Part shown: in pieces, positions 1 to 11,256 of the stretch
Layout: each line of letters begins with the position of its first letter
How positions within the stretch are numbered: position 1 is the first letter of the stretch
Source of the DNA: Notospermus geniculatus
Taxonomy: Eukaryota; Nemertea; Pilidiophora; Heteronemertea; Lineidae
Reading direction: 5' to 3'
Length of the DNA: 64,000 bases
NCBI GenBank assembly: GCA_002633025.1
Contig: NMRB01001275.1
Coordinates: 74,089 to 138,088 of the forward strand
Notes under the pieces: generated by a model
What the model was told of the DNA's origin: nothing
Seen by the model: only the letters and a program-made list of their open reading frames with translations
The model's database searches: none
Made by a program: the position numbers and the translations under genes

Positions 1-198
1 ATGTTTTCAGCTGCGGCATAGTGCATTTTACAATGCACCAACGTCGGTGTAGGTCATCAATTTCTGAATTGAATACAGTGTGGCTTTAACAAGACAGCAA
101 CTAATGTTCATGCTCGAAATCCTCCGTGGACATCGATCCAACAAACAGCCACGTGCACGTCACGTTACCTCACTTTCGAGTCATCAACCAACAAAGGA

Positions 199-348
199 AA
201 GAATGTCCCCAGGAAAAACTGTCGCAGGAACAAAAGATCCTATTGTAACATTCTAATCTCCGGTGATTGGTTTCTATAGCCATGCACCTTAACCCGTCAT
301 TGAACAATAGAAGCGGACACTTTTTACAGGGGGACATTCTTTACTGTT
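199..348. mobile_element. Short inverted-repeat element (copy 1)
   Basis: Both ends read AAGAATGTCCCC in opposite orientation. The whole segment returns in reverse complement at about 57672-57812 with only scattered differences, which shows a dispersed non-coding element. No ORF inside. Confidence 0.6.
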
Positions 349-477
349 ACACCGGTATCTCACTTTCGAGTCGTGTACCAACAAGTTCATGTCTGATTTC
401 TGGCATCCGGAGTCGGAAAATTATGTGATACTCACCAGTTATCCCATCGTACACCGAAAAGCCCCGTATCGACGGTG

Positions 478-567
478 TCCTCGGCGGATGTGGTCCTGCT
501 GTCACTTATCTGTACGAGTAACTCGGCGGATGTGGCCCGGCCTGTCACTTGTCTGTACGAGTAAGGG
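478..567. repeat. Two-unit tandem duplication, about 45 bp
   Basis: Two adjacent diverged units each begin CTCGGCGGATGTGG and end CTGTACGAGTAA. The 89-codon ORF across this region gets its internal repeat from this and shows no other coding sign. Confidence 0.6.
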
Positions 568-1778
568 GACTCAGCGTCTCTACGCAGAACGTCTACAGAA
601 TATGGATGAAGTCCTTCCACTACGTAAGGTGGCAAAAATCAATGTATCACTTCAATAAATTGAGACACGTGGGGGCAGGGGTGCCCTGATTTATACGGTC
701 CCTCAAAAGAAAATCAACAATTTATTTTTATCTACTGCAACAGTGCCACCACCCAAAGGTAGCGATGTAACTCGCAGAACTTTACAGTACGCAGCGTAAA
801 AAGTGCAATGCCACAGTTTACCTCCGCGTCGTGTAAATAATTGCCGATGACACTGGAACAACGGATGGCGTCGATCATGTCGATGGTTTATCTATTTTTT
901 CGTGCTGCAATCGGGCCTCGCATGATGATGTGAATCGGTCCTACTTTTCCTAGATCGCTATCAAGTCTGGGCTGCAACTATACACTTTTAGGGCTGTTGT
1001 TCGTAAGTTCTACAGAGATAATCGTAGCGTAATATCAGCCATTCGAAAAACACCTCTGGCGAAAATCAGACTACTACTGATCGATCAGGTTGGCCGGTTA
1101 ATTTTGTGTATTTTTTCATCATTAAATGACTTGACGAGCAGAAGGATTTTTTTTGGCGCGTATATAATTATGATATCGTATGAATCAATGCATAGTAATA
1201 ACATACACAACGGCCGTATGTACAGGGTGTGATATCTATAAGCGATAGTGTGTGCGAATGTTCCTCTCATTGCACCGTATCACCCTACTGACACCCATGA
1301 TTGAACAGTCGTTCCAAATGCAGAGAAGGCAAGACTCAAAACGGGGCACAGTGGTCCTTAACCGGTAGAAAGTGCAAAAAGTTTTTAGTGAAATAAAACC
1401 TACGTCAGAATATTCCTAAGACAACTTAGTTTCATTTGCTGAAGGAACGAAAAAAATCTGTTGGGAAAATGCTGAGAAAATCCACTTGTTTGAATGGCGG
1501 CCATTTTGGATGCTAGAAATGTGAGAAAAGGGGCTGCAGTTGTCAATATTCATTCTGAATTGGCGGATTTCCTCAGGAAATGATAGCAATGGCAACCCTG
1601 CATCAATATACAATGCAAAGCAGCGAATTTGGTGTTATACAGGGTGTCTCATGCAAAAAACAGGGTAGACAGTGTTATTTTGAAACATCTGTGGAGGAAT
1701 ACTGGCAGATATTATACTTGTTAAGGCGGCAGCAGCCCAAACCCATTTACTTTTTGGCAATACATCTCAAACACAGTG
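568..1778. other. Intergenic, no gene seen
   Basis: No supported ORF or RNA. The only recognisable piece is a lone TACAGGGTG end near 1639, which resembles the mariner-type termini elsewhere in the window but has no partner nearby. Confidence 0.5.
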
Positions 1779-2924
1779 GCCCAAACTTATAAAAGGTGTT
1801 TTTCGCCTGTCTAACTTGGATTTGTTTAAGCCTAAACATTTGTAAGACAACAGTTAGACAAGTCTAGCAAAACACTGGGCAGGTATTTATCGGACTTTCA
1901 AACAACGCAAGGACGCCGTCTAGCTAGTGAAGTCCAACAGGTGATTAAACGTGCATCGCCGATCGCACTACCTTTGTTGAGACGATTATGTAATAAATGG
2001 TAAAGGTGTATAACTTAAATGACCTCATTTGCGCGCCATTCATCAGAGACCTATCTTCTGTCGAGAGGACGAACTGTAGTACGCGCGCTTTGTCAGGGAG
2101 AATAATTTCACACCCGACCAGCGGAGAGAGGTTTTAATAGATCTCGTAAGAACCAATCAGGAAATAGTAGAAGACAGGCGAACGGATGTCTGGTCAAACA
2201 AGGTGACTCTGACGGCATGTGACACCATCGATAACACCAGGAAATTGAGCCATATCGTGAAATCCTTGCTCCACCCTCAGTCGTTCTGCCTTGGTTTCGG
2301 GAAAAGTTAAAATATCTCCTTTTTTTCTATCTCCTAGGCCTATTTGCTGTTGTGACTGGATGGATAGTATATATAGCTCTCCGCAAGCCGTTGAAATGCC
2401 CCATTCGCGTAAAATCGAAGAGTAATCGCCAGATGCTGGAGTGGTGTAAATGCGTTGTTCCGTCGGGTTGGTTGACGTAGGTATTCACTGATAAGATTGA
2501 GTAGGCTACTTATGGCCATTGAAATGTCCCTTTGGAAATTCTGAAGCGTCTCAAAAAGATCGCATCCGACCGTTCTTCCAAAGCGTTTTCTCTATCTCTG
2601 AACACCCTCATCCGTCTTCTGTGTACGTCATTGTCTAGTCCCTCCTCTTCGTATCATGAGGGCATCCGTTCTTCGTTATGCACATCACCTGTATGAATCA
2701 CACAACTTAGACAACTGCAAACAAGCCCCATGGCATGTTTTGCGATTCCTTTGTTATTTAGACACCAATGTCTATTTTTGGACGGCAGGTTTAGACACGT
2801 CTAAGTAAGACATCCTTCTGTAATCGCAGTTTAAGCTAGACGACTGACTTAGACTTGTCTTGGCGAGTTAGACTTGTCTAACAGATAGACATCATTTATA
2901 AGTTCGGGCCAGTGAGTCATATGG
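1779..2924. mobile_element. TIR element of about 1.15 kb, non-coding
   Basis: The left end carries AGTGGCCCAAACTTATAAA and the right end the inverted form with GTTCGGGCC, about 1.1 kb apart. The right subterminal 200 bp (2719-2922) is rich in TTAGACAAGTCTAA-like words and is repeated in inverted orientation at 4317-4517. No transposase frame was seen inside. Confidence 0.5.
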
Positions 2925-4316
2925 CGGAGTAGTTCTACTGGACATGTGCATCGGTCTCACTCCACAGTTATGCGGATGTCAGGTCGACCTTGCGATGGCA
3001 CAGAACAGGCGCACACTGACCTTTCCGGATCACTTTGCGCCTGAGGCTCGACAGCGTGGAACAAATCGGGATCAGTCGCCGACCAAAAAGATCACAAATC
3101 GCAAGAGTTGAACCTATTCAACTTCTGTGTCCAATCGACGTCATCTTCGGAGGTACTCGGCTACATTCAGGCGGCCATCGTAACCTACCTCGACTGTATA
3201 TAGGAGCCTTGGCGTAGTAATCATCTCGCAAATCACGAGAAAATTCAGTGATTCACCGCAGTGAGTGGGTCGTTTGTGACATTGACCGTAACCTTCCGCA
3301 CTTGATGATATAGTGCAGACCAATGCTGATACTTTTTCACGTATAAATGGGTTCTTTGCGCATTATATCGGTGGGATAATTTTATTTATTGTAGAATCTG
3401 AAGTTATTCAGTGGATTAAGGCACATTTTAGGCAGTGATAACACCGAGGATGGACAACGTTACAATGTCGAAACAAAATGGCCGACCAGCCTTCACTTCA
3501 CCACTTGAGAAGTTCAACCTGCTGCTATAGCGTGAGTGACCCTTCATCAGGTAACGTAACATGCTTCAACTCATTTTTCTATGTGTAGCAACACTCACAA
3601 TCCCTAATTGGTAACTTTGATCATTCAGATCGATAGATTTGAACAGTCTTGTCGAGCATGACCGAAGAAGTAGATCCCGGAGCAATATGGCGCTGTTCGA
3701 TATACGTCAGAGTTACGATGTTGGCACGAATCGTTCTCTGACGTTCAGATTGCTTCTGTGTCATCCCGACGGGCGTAATCCATTCGCAGGTGACCTGTAC
3801 ACGGTTACGATTCCCTGCGCGCTGATGCTGCTTGTTCCACGATGATCGTACACATTTTCGTTTTTGTGACTTGACCATGATTGCGACACTTGATGCCGAC
3901 TGTTCCGTCGTAGCGCAGGCAATCGCAGTGTGACCTGACATCCGCATTATGTGACACAGGTCAAAAAGGCCCTCGAAATCAGCTATCTCGTCATAACTGT
4001 AGATGAGGTTATACTTTTGGTACCAGACCACCAAACCATGCATCAAAACAAGCGAATGAGCACATGTTCTGCATCACAGAGCAAAACTCATCAATGAAAT
4101 CAGACCATTTTACATAGAACTGAAGGTACAGACAGTGCACTTCTAGCGGGTGATCCGAGGACATGGGCCTATTCGTCAAACGTCTGATTCCACCAGAAAA
4201 TGCAACTTTTCCCCCAAAAGGCACATTCATCAAAACACGTGAAAACGATTTTTGTCAGGTCCAAGCCTCTGCTATCTACACACATTTGGACACTCGATTA
4301 CAAAAAAATTGAAACA
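2925..4316. other. Spacer between inverted arms; possible transposon debris
   Basis: Open frames occur here, for instance 141 codons on the minus strand at 3621-4046, but none shows a domain I can name. The word TGCGGATGTCAGGTC occurs near 2972 and, inverted, near 3930, so the interval itself has some inverted symmetry. I infer transposon remnants, not a gene. Confidence 0.35.
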
Positions 4317-4517
4317 CTAGGGCCCGAACTTATAAAGGTATAAAGGATGTCTATCTCTTAGACAAGTCTAACTCGCCAAGACAAGTGTAAATCATTCGTC
4401 TAGCTGAAACTGCGATTACAGAAGGATTAGCTTAGACGTGTCTAATCTTGCCGCCCAAAGGTAGACAACGGTGTCTAAACAACAAAGGAATCGCAAAACA
4501 TGCCGGGGGCTTGTTTT
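4317..4517. repeat. Inverted partial copy of the 2719-2922 arm
   Basis: Read in reverse complement it follows 2719-2922 from ACAAGCCCC through CGCAGTTT to TTATAAGTTCGGGCC with modest divergence. The two arms form a 200-bp inverted repeat separated by 1.4 kb. Confidence 0.7.
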
Positions 4518-4783
4518 GCCGTGTTTGAGGCATTTTTTGGTCGAATTTCACTCACCAGTTCGCCTGCCAGATTTCTGGGGAATCCCCAGCAACCGGAGAA
4601 CATTCAGTGCGACTACATCCGCCTGCCTCATCACAGATCATTACGCATTACGCCTTACACTTTGGCTGGTTGCAGACAAATCGGCATTGATTTACCTTGT
4701 AAAAATGTCATACTGCATGACAAACATATATTTACGTGCACCACCAGTGCCAAGGGCCGTATATATCATATGCAATCCCACTA

Positions 4784-5210
4784 TTAAGGAACGAAATGAA
4801 AAGAAAAAAAAATGTCCCAAATCACTGCAAACAGGACTGGCAGTGCACAGAAACCTGTAAATCTGTCTCCCGCAAAAATTGACCTTCTTCACATAAGGAG
4901 CGAAATGAAAAGAAAAAAAATGTCCCAAATCACTGCAAACAGGACTGGCAGTGCACAGAAACCTGTAAATCTGTCTCCCGCAAAAATTGACCTTCTTCAC
5001 TTAAGGAACGAAATGAAAAGGAAAAAAAATGTCCCAAATCACTGCAAACAGGACTGGCAGTGCACAGAAACCTGTAAATCTGTCTCCAGCAATAATTGAC
5101 CTTCCTCACTTAAGGAACGAAATGAAAAGAAAACAAAATATCCCAAATCACTGCAAACAGGACTGGCAGTGCACAGAAACCTGTAAATCTGTCTCCCGCA
5201 AAAATTGTGC
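4784..5210. repeat. Tandem array, four units of about 108 bp
   Basis: Each unit runs from TAAGGAACGAAATGAAAAG through CAGGACTGGCAGTGCACAG to CTGTCTCCCGCAAAAATTG. Units begin near 4785, 4893, 5002 and 5110. Because 108 is divisible by 3, ORFs on both strands repeat in frame. I treat those ORFs as by-products. Confidence 0.9.
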
Positions 5211-5449
5211 TCCTTGAATGGGTGGACACCCTCCATGAACTGCAGACTGAGACCATCATACAATGTATGTTGTAGGACGAGGCTTCCGTGCCGACGTGGG
5301 TTCGTCGATGCTGCTACTAAGATTAGGCATGTCTCGACGCCGAAAATTCATCAGATGTTTTTCGGCTTTTCCACCCGAAAATGACGACCGACTCTAACGT
5401 CACAATAGAACCACGTCTATTGCACGCCGGAGTGGACATAATTCTGAAT

Positions 5450-5755
5450 TAATATCCACATTAATTCAAACGAATTAATGTCTACATTAAATCGACCAAT
5501 AGGATTTGATTTTTATATGTGGACATTTATTCGATTTAAATGTCCACATTAAATCGATTTACTACCACCATTAATTCGATTTAATGTCCACATTAATTCA
5601 AGCAGACTTTTTTTATACGGACATTAATTCCATTTTATGCCTACATTAATTCGAGCCCATGCACATCCGCCGATTTAATGGTGGTATTAAATCGATTTAA
5701 TGTCCACATTAAATGACCTCCACTTCCGCTGGTAAATCTGGACATTAAATCAATC
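5450..5755. repeat. AT-rich array of TTAATGTCCACATTAA motifs
   Basis: The near-palindromic word TTAATGTCCACATTAA and variants (GGACATTAA, ATTAAATCGATTTAAT) recur about ten times in 300 bp, in both orientations. Nothing coding. Confidence 0.7.
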
Positions 5756-6045
5756 TGCTACTTCCGCTGATAAATGCAGCATCTATCAAAAATTGTGTGA
5801 TCCTGATAACTTTGACTCCAAATTTGGCTCCATGATTATGCCCAACTGTAACAAATGGATTTTGACATGCCATTTTCAAAACAATGACACTCCATGATGC
5901 ATGACTGAAGGAATGTCATCGTGGTATCATTGGAAAGCACATTGACCCTGCTTTATGGGGAACCCATTGTTACAGTGGTACTCATCTTGGGTTGGTCATA
6001 CTGACCCCTTTTCACAGGATTAGGTTTTTTCTGGGACACCCTGTA

Positions 6046-6265
6046 CATGTCCCTAACCTGTTCTCCATCGCCTCGATGGTAATTCCTGCTCATGCCCCTG
6101 GCATGGCCCCTACATGTCCCTGACATGTTTTCCATCGCCTCGATGGTAATTCCTGCTCATGCCCCTGGCATGGCCCAAACATGTCCCTGACATGTTTCCA
6201 TCGCCTCGATGGTAATTCCTGCGCATGCCCCTGGCATGGCCTACATGTCCCTGACATGTTCTCAG
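6046..6265. repeat. Tandem array, about 65-bp units
   Basis: Three to four units each contain CCATCGCCTCGATGG (itself palindromic), then AATTCCTGCTCATGCCCC and TGGCATGGCC, ending ACATGTCCCTGACATG. The Gly/Arg/His-rich minus-strand ORFs over this stretch are repeat translations. Confidence 0.85.
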
Positions 6266-6575
6266 TGCTCTCCCAGAGCACGTTCCTCTCCAATTAAAAT
6301 CGGATGCCATCGCCTCGATGGCAAATCATTTTCCTCTCATATTCCACATAATCCTTCCTCACTAATCTTATTCTCATTTAACCTCCTCCAAATCGGGAAA
6401 CATTTCGGAGGAATCGAAGATATTTACCTCGAAGAAACGGAGCCTGACAAACAAACGACCAAAGCGCTCCGCCGCGAAAAGCTATGTGACGTCACTGATC
6501 GTCACGAGGCGACACTGAGAATGTGCTGCAACGACAGGCAATGAATGCTGTTATTGATGGAAAGAATGTACTCGT

Positions 6576-7506
6576 GTGTACAATGAAATGGTCCATGGAC
6601 CATGTGCTCACCCGTTTGGACATAATAGTGTAATGACAGAGAGAGGCATATCAGTTATATGAGCAATCTGGGTAAGTCATTCCCAAGTTGTAGGACTTCA
6701 ATGATTTTCAGTTTATGCCACCTGGCGGCCATATTGGATGTCGAATCGGGCAAAAACTTCACATGCACATAAAGGTCATCTAGAGGGAGCCACATAACAC
6801 ATTTGAGTGCTCTGGGTCAAGTCGTTCCTGAGTTATAGCACATTTGATGATTTTCGGGTTACGCCACCTGGCGACCATATTGGAAGTTTAATCAGGCCGA
6901 AATTTGAAGTGCTTGTAAAGGTCACCTAGAGAGAGGTAAATATCAAGTTTGAGCACTCTGGGTCAAGCCGTTCCTGAGTTATAGCACTTGGGACGATTTT
7001 CAGGTTACGCCACCTGGCGGCCATATTGGATGTCCGATTGGACCGAAACTCGGTAGTTTTGAAGGTACCCCTCTAATACATGTTTATGCAAGATATGAAG
7101 ATGCTCGGTGAAATCATGAGGACCTGTGGCAGGTTCGTCACTTTTGTAGAACTTTGACCTCTGTGACCTTGAAAAGTACGTCAAATCAAAAACCCGTTAT
7201 ATATGTTATGTATCCTAATTAGATACACCTATGATAAAAATTTGTTGGAGACAATCCAGTCATTAGTTCAGGAGTTATTGCACTTTTTGTGTTTTTGGTT
7301 TTGGCCACCTGGAGGCCAAGCCAAGAATCGAATCGGACCGAAACTTGGTGTCATAGGTCATCTGACCTAGGGGTATATATGTACCAAGTTTCAGATCAAT
7401 AGCTCCAGCGGTTACGAAACGTGCCCTGCTAACGGACGACGGACGACGACGGACGACGGACGATGGACGCCGCAGGACGGTAAAAGCTCACGAGTGAGCT
7501 AAAAAT
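6576..7506 (+). mobile_element. Dispersed element ending in GTGAGCT, long copy
   Basis: It begins GAAATGGTCCATGGACCATG followed by TGCTCACC and ends in GGACGAC repeats followed by AGCTCACGAGTGAGCTAAA. Inside are three diverged units of about 130 bp (6650-7030) with GCCACCTGGCGGCCATATTG. Related pieces lie at 7716-7832, 15945-17300, 26210-26825 and 29900-30005. No ORF; the class is unknown to me. Confidence 0.65.
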
Positions 7507-7715
7507 GATTGAAACAGACATCCCTTATTTCATGAGCCTGATCATTGAACCATCGTGCACAACAATGCTAAAAGGTGTGCTCATTTTCTGACAAGTGCAT
7601 GTTTCACTTGTTATTGTAAACTGGGGTTCATTCCCAGGCCATTTCCCCTTTTGTGGCCCTCATTGATATGGACTTAGAAAATTCTAGCAACCACCAGTAA
7701 ATCAGGCACTCACTG

Positions 7716-7832
7716 TATGTACCAAGTTTCAGATCAACAGCCCCAGCGGTTACAAAACGTGCCCTGCTAACGGACGACGACGACGGACGACGGACGCTGC
7801 ACCATTGTAAGAGCTCACGGGTGAGCTAAAAA
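7716..7832 (+). mobile_element. 3' end copy of the GTGAGCT element
   Basis: Repeats the final part of the 6576-7506 element: CCAAGTTTCAGATCAA, GGTTACAAAACGTGCCCTGC, GGACGAC repeats and GAGCTCACGGGTGAGCTAAA. Confidence 0.7.
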
Positions 7833-8066
7833 TGGGAAGTAGCAAGTGAATTGTACCAGTCGGCGCTAATTGTCAGCCCACGTGTACTTGCCAGGTCGTG
7901 AATTTCATTAGCACTTCCATCAGTCGTACTGGGGGGATTTCCTGGTATCGGGGATTTCTGCCAATTAATGGTTAAAAATAAGGATAAGTAGTAATTCCGA
8001 AATGATAAGGAAGTCAATAAACGCTATATGTGACTCCTCACAGCTAAACTAGGCGCATGTCACTCA

Positions 8067-8232
8067 GAAGGTGAGCCTCAACCAACTAAGATGACACCAG
8101 GAGAGAATGGAAGAAATAGATTGTTTCAAATTTCACAATAGACAGACACTATTGAAACTGTCAAACATTTGGTCTCAACCTGCCAAGCTCAGAGCGACAT
8201 GCGCCTAGTTTTGCTGTGACGGGTCACATCTA
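8067..8232. repeat. Direct repeat, copy 1 of 2
   Basis: Matches 8675-8836 over about 165 bp (GGTGAGCCTCAAC, GACACCAGGAGAGAATGG, CAACCTGCCAAGCT, GAGCGACATGCG). The copies sit about 600 bp apart and flank the 3' end of the LINE ORF1-type remnant. Confidence 0.8.
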
Positions 8233-8674
8233 TTTGAAATAAAAACACTAACTGTGATAGTACCAATTATGCAAATTGAACGGAGGGGTGATAACAGAAC
8301 AGCCAGTGAAATACAGGTCAAGACGGCGAAAGATGACAAGGGTTTGTGCGAGCGTAGTCGGGAGGGCGGAGCGATGTCATAACCCTTGGTAGCCAAGATG
8401 ACCAGCTCCAAGGCCCTGAGAGTTGTAACTACATTGTAGCTACCTTGAAGTTCTCATTGGTCACTGCCATGGTAAGCACAAAAATATATAGAACACACAA
8501 CATATTATTTTTAATCGCCATTGTCCATATAGGTATTGCAGGCACGAACTTTCGAATTCTTACCCCTTCTGGCCTAATTTCCTCGTCAAAGAGTTTGCCG
8601 AAATCACTCTTCGCTACTGTTAACCTGAACGATTTAAATTTTGCTTCCTCGTGCGAAATGCATTTCAGTGCACG

Positions 8675-8836
8675 GAAGGTGAGCCTCAACGAACTAGATG
8701 ACACCAGGAGAGAATGGAAGAAATAGATCGTTTCAGATTTCACAATAGACAGACAATAATGAAACTGACAAACATTTGTCTCAACCTGCCAAGCTAAGAG
8801 CGACATGCGTCTGCTTTTGCCAGAGCGGGTCACATA
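8675..8836. repeat. Direct repeat, copy 2 of 2
   Basis: Partner of 8067-8232, with small indels between them. Could be an element tail copied twice or a local tandem duplication; the sequence alone does not decide. Confidence 0.8.
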
Positions 8837-8933
8837 TACTCTTTCAAGTCATTGTACGTTGTCTCCTTACTTAATCTGTACACAAAAATATCCCGGTCTG
8901 GTTCTGGAGCAGCCTTTAACTTCGAATCAGTCT

Positions 8934-9073
8934 TAGGCTGCTTTTCCACGAGGCGTTTGCGGGCGCGGGTAGAAAAAATCAATCCAACGTATTTCCCTTT
9001 AACTGTTTCACTTGCAACCGCGCCCGCCTCCTGTTCCGCGCCCGCAAACGCCTCGTGGAAAAGCAGCCTAAAG
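8934..9073. mobile_element. Fold-back element, GGCTGCTTTTCCACG family
   Basis: Arms GGCTGCTTTTCCACGAGGCG and its inverse enclose a short loop, with TA at both outer edges. Same family as 9257-9409 and 10564-10717. Confidence 0.85.
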
Positions 9074-9074
9074 C

Positions 9075-9253
9075 CCTGTATCCACTACAACGGTTTCTGG
9101 TGCGGTTTGCGGTGCGGGAGCGATTTTCACAGGCATTGGGATAATTAACACGCCATGTATTGTTAAACCATCGAAGGATTATCCAAAACCCTGTGAAAAA
9201 ATCCCGGCGCGGCAAACCGCAGCGGTAACCCGGACTAGTGGATACAGGCCTTT
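9075..9253. mobile_element. Fold-back element, GTTTCCACTA-type family
   Basis: Arms of the form CCCTGTATCCACTA and TAGTGGATACAGGC, with inner stems TTTTCACAGG and CCTGTGAAAA. Related to 9408-9553, 48475-48606, 48745-49212 and a half copy near 57066-57136. Confidence 0.75.
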
Positions 9254-9256
9254 AAG

Positions 9257-9409
9257 GCTGCTTTTCCACGTGACGTTTGCGGACGCAGTTTCGGTGGCGG
9301 GAGCGGGTGCGGGTGAAACAGCTAAAGGGAAATACGTTGGATCGATTTTTTCCACTCGCGCCCGCCTCCTATTCCGCGCCCGCAAACGCCTCGTGGAAAA
9401 GCAGCTTTA
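9257..9409. mobile_element. Fold-back element, GGCTGCTTTTCCACG family
   Basis: Second copy of the 8934-9073 family, opened by TTTAAGGCTGC and closed by GCAGCTTTAGGCC. It abuts the next element. Confidence 0.85.
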
Positions 9410-9553
9410 GGCCTGTTTCCACTAGAGCGATTTTGCGGCGAGCGGTGCGTTTTTCACAGGGGTTTGGATAATCCTTCGATGGTTTAACAATACATAGCCT
9501 GTTGATTGTCCCAATGCCGCTGCGGAAACCGCTGTAGTGGAAACAGGCCTTTA
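9408..9553. mobile_element. Fold-back element, GTTTCCACTA-type family
   Basis: Arms GCCTGTTTCCACTA and TAGTGGAAACAGGC, inner GCGATTTTGCGG and CCGCTGCGG region. Non-coding. Confidence 0.8.
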
Positions 9554-10563
9554 CTGCTGCCAGCGATAACTCGTTGCCTTTTTCGTTCCGCTCGCTGCTT
9601 TTGAAACGACGGCAGCGAAACACCGTCGTAAGCAGATCGATTCGTGCCGTCGCTATTGACGGAAGCCATACTGACCGTTCGTCTAATGTTCTGTAACGCC
9701 GGGATGAAGGGTCTCCTGGCGACCCCTCTACCCGACCGCCCCTGCCGCTACCACGACCAGGTCCTTGAGTAATCAAGGGACGCCTGGGGACATCATAAAT
9801 GGAGTAGAACTTCACCTCGTGCACTGGAGCGTCGTCCATCTTTTGGTTACACGTAGACTCAGCGTTGACGTTAGCGTAATACTAGAACTAGCTATCGCCG
9901 ATGTTGTGTCGTTCACATTCATGGTTCTGGCAGTCTCTTTTCTCCGCACTGAATTTCGTTCAAATTTCGTTCACTTTCTTGGTTTCGAGCACATTTCTGT
10001 CGAGCAGTTCCTTCACGTTAGTGAATTTCACCTCCAGGTCGTATAATCTGTCAGCCATCGTGATGTTATTAAGATCCTCAGCTGGAGATCTCGGGATTTC
10101 GGACAAACGCAGTGCCGATATCATGATTTTGGGGTTCCTACCGTTCCTGTCGAGTTTTCTTATCGCTCCAATTATATCTAGGGCATGTGCCTCGTCTTCC
10201 GTCCTTGCGGAAGACGTCTTTCTGCTTTGCCAATTGTCGATCACATCGATTGAACATAAGTCCTCGTTCCAGAGTTTTCTTTTTGCACCCGTAATTTTCT
10301 CGTGTGTGAAGTATAAACCTACCGCAGCATTCTTTACGTTTTCGATCGTGCCAGTGCAGTATATACGCTAACACTGGGTCCTCGATATACTTTTCTCCAG
10401 GTTCATCTACCTCAATATCGGCGGACACACATTCATCCAGGGAATTGCTACATTCCTCCGCAGTTATCTTATGCATCTTGTACTCCGGACTTTCTCCCGA
10501 CTGGTGATCGGTCCTCCAATTTACGCTTTAAATCATTGTCGCACCCGTCAACGCCCTGATCCT

Positions 10564-10717
10564 TAAGCTGCTTTTCCACGAGGCGTTTGCGGGCGCGGAA
10601 TAGGGGGCGGGCGCGGGTGGAAAAAATCGATCCAACGTATTTCCCTTTAGATGTTTCACCCGCACCCGCTCCCGCCACCGAAACCGCGTCCGCAAACGTC
10701 TCGTGGAAAAGCAGCCT
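10564..10717. mobile_element. Fold-back element, GGCTGCTTTTCCACG family
   Basis: Third copy, flanked left by CCTTA and right by CTTAT. It interrupts the upstream part of the LINE ORF1-type remnant. Confidence 0.85.
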
Positions 10718-10719
10718 TA

Positions 10720-11256
10720 TTCGGTGTCGCAATGAATTCGCTCCCGCTTGGGGCATTAGGAGTAGCTAATCTACTCATAATCGTCACGCGTCCTACCCCA
10801 CAGTCGTTCAGTTGTTTTCCACTTCGTTAATCATGTGTGAACAACTGACTAGTATGTGTTTGTGCGTACAAAAACTAAAAAGTAGGGATCACCTCACTTC
10901 TCAGAACGTAACCGCACCAAATTCAGCTAGTATTCAAAAAAGTCACACCATAGGTCCAGCCGACCACCTTAACCCTTGAGAACTTATTCAAGAACGTAAT
11001 GGCGCAAATTTTCGAGTATGTATCTCTAAATCCGGTAATAAATGAACATTCTTCATCGCCCGACAAATTCGTGGAGGGATTTCTACAGTTCGGCAAAAAT
11101 AACCATCCACGGCAATTCCCCGAATCGGACAGCTTACGCCATATTAGTAATCTTTTGAGAATCGCATGGCTGAAGCAGTTTCACAGCGCTGGTAACGTCG
11201 TGGATAGCGGTTGAAACTGCGGGGGAGTTGACTCCGAAACAGTTCAACATTACATT
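10720..11256. other. Intergenic, short inverted repeat only
   Basis: A 71-codon plus-strand ORF (10999-11214) has no recognisable features. An imperfect inverted repeat GAAGCAGTTTCA / TTGAAACTGC lies at about 11173-11222, just 3' of the minus-strand ORF ending at 11257. No AATAAA was found in the expected place. Confidence 0.4.

Larger units (their letters stand above)
8533..10545 (-). pseudogene. LINE ORF1-type (gag-like) gene, broken
   Basis: Minus-strand fragments in order look like the nucleic-acid-binding first ORF of marine-invertebrate LINEs. An N-terminal part (about 10330-10490) has the motif DPVLAYIL. The next part (9960-10345) has ITGAKRKLW, DIIGAIRKLD and a coiled-coil stretch beginning MADRLYDLEVKF. 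A Gly/Arg-rich middle lies near 9720-9840. The C-terminal part (8533-8671) has FKSFRLTVAKSDF and RPEGVRIRKF. The frame breaks near 10345 just after the DPVLAYIL segment and again upstream. Five fold-back elements have landed in or beside it. I recognise the fragments by resemblance only; a decayed host gene of the same family is possible. No reverse-transcriptase ORF follows to the left. Confidence 0.55.

Noticed and set aside
3621-4046. 141-codon minus-strand ORF
   Set aside because: No domain, start context or splice support; it overlaps other frames between two inverted repeat arms.
4784-5210. Regular repeats as a CRISPR array
   Set aside because: The units are contiguous 108-bp tandem repeats with no variable spacers, in a eukaryotic setting.
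8205-8411. Hydrophobic 68-codon minus-strand ORF
   Set aside because: It begins in a dispersed direct repeat and lacks homology or splice support.
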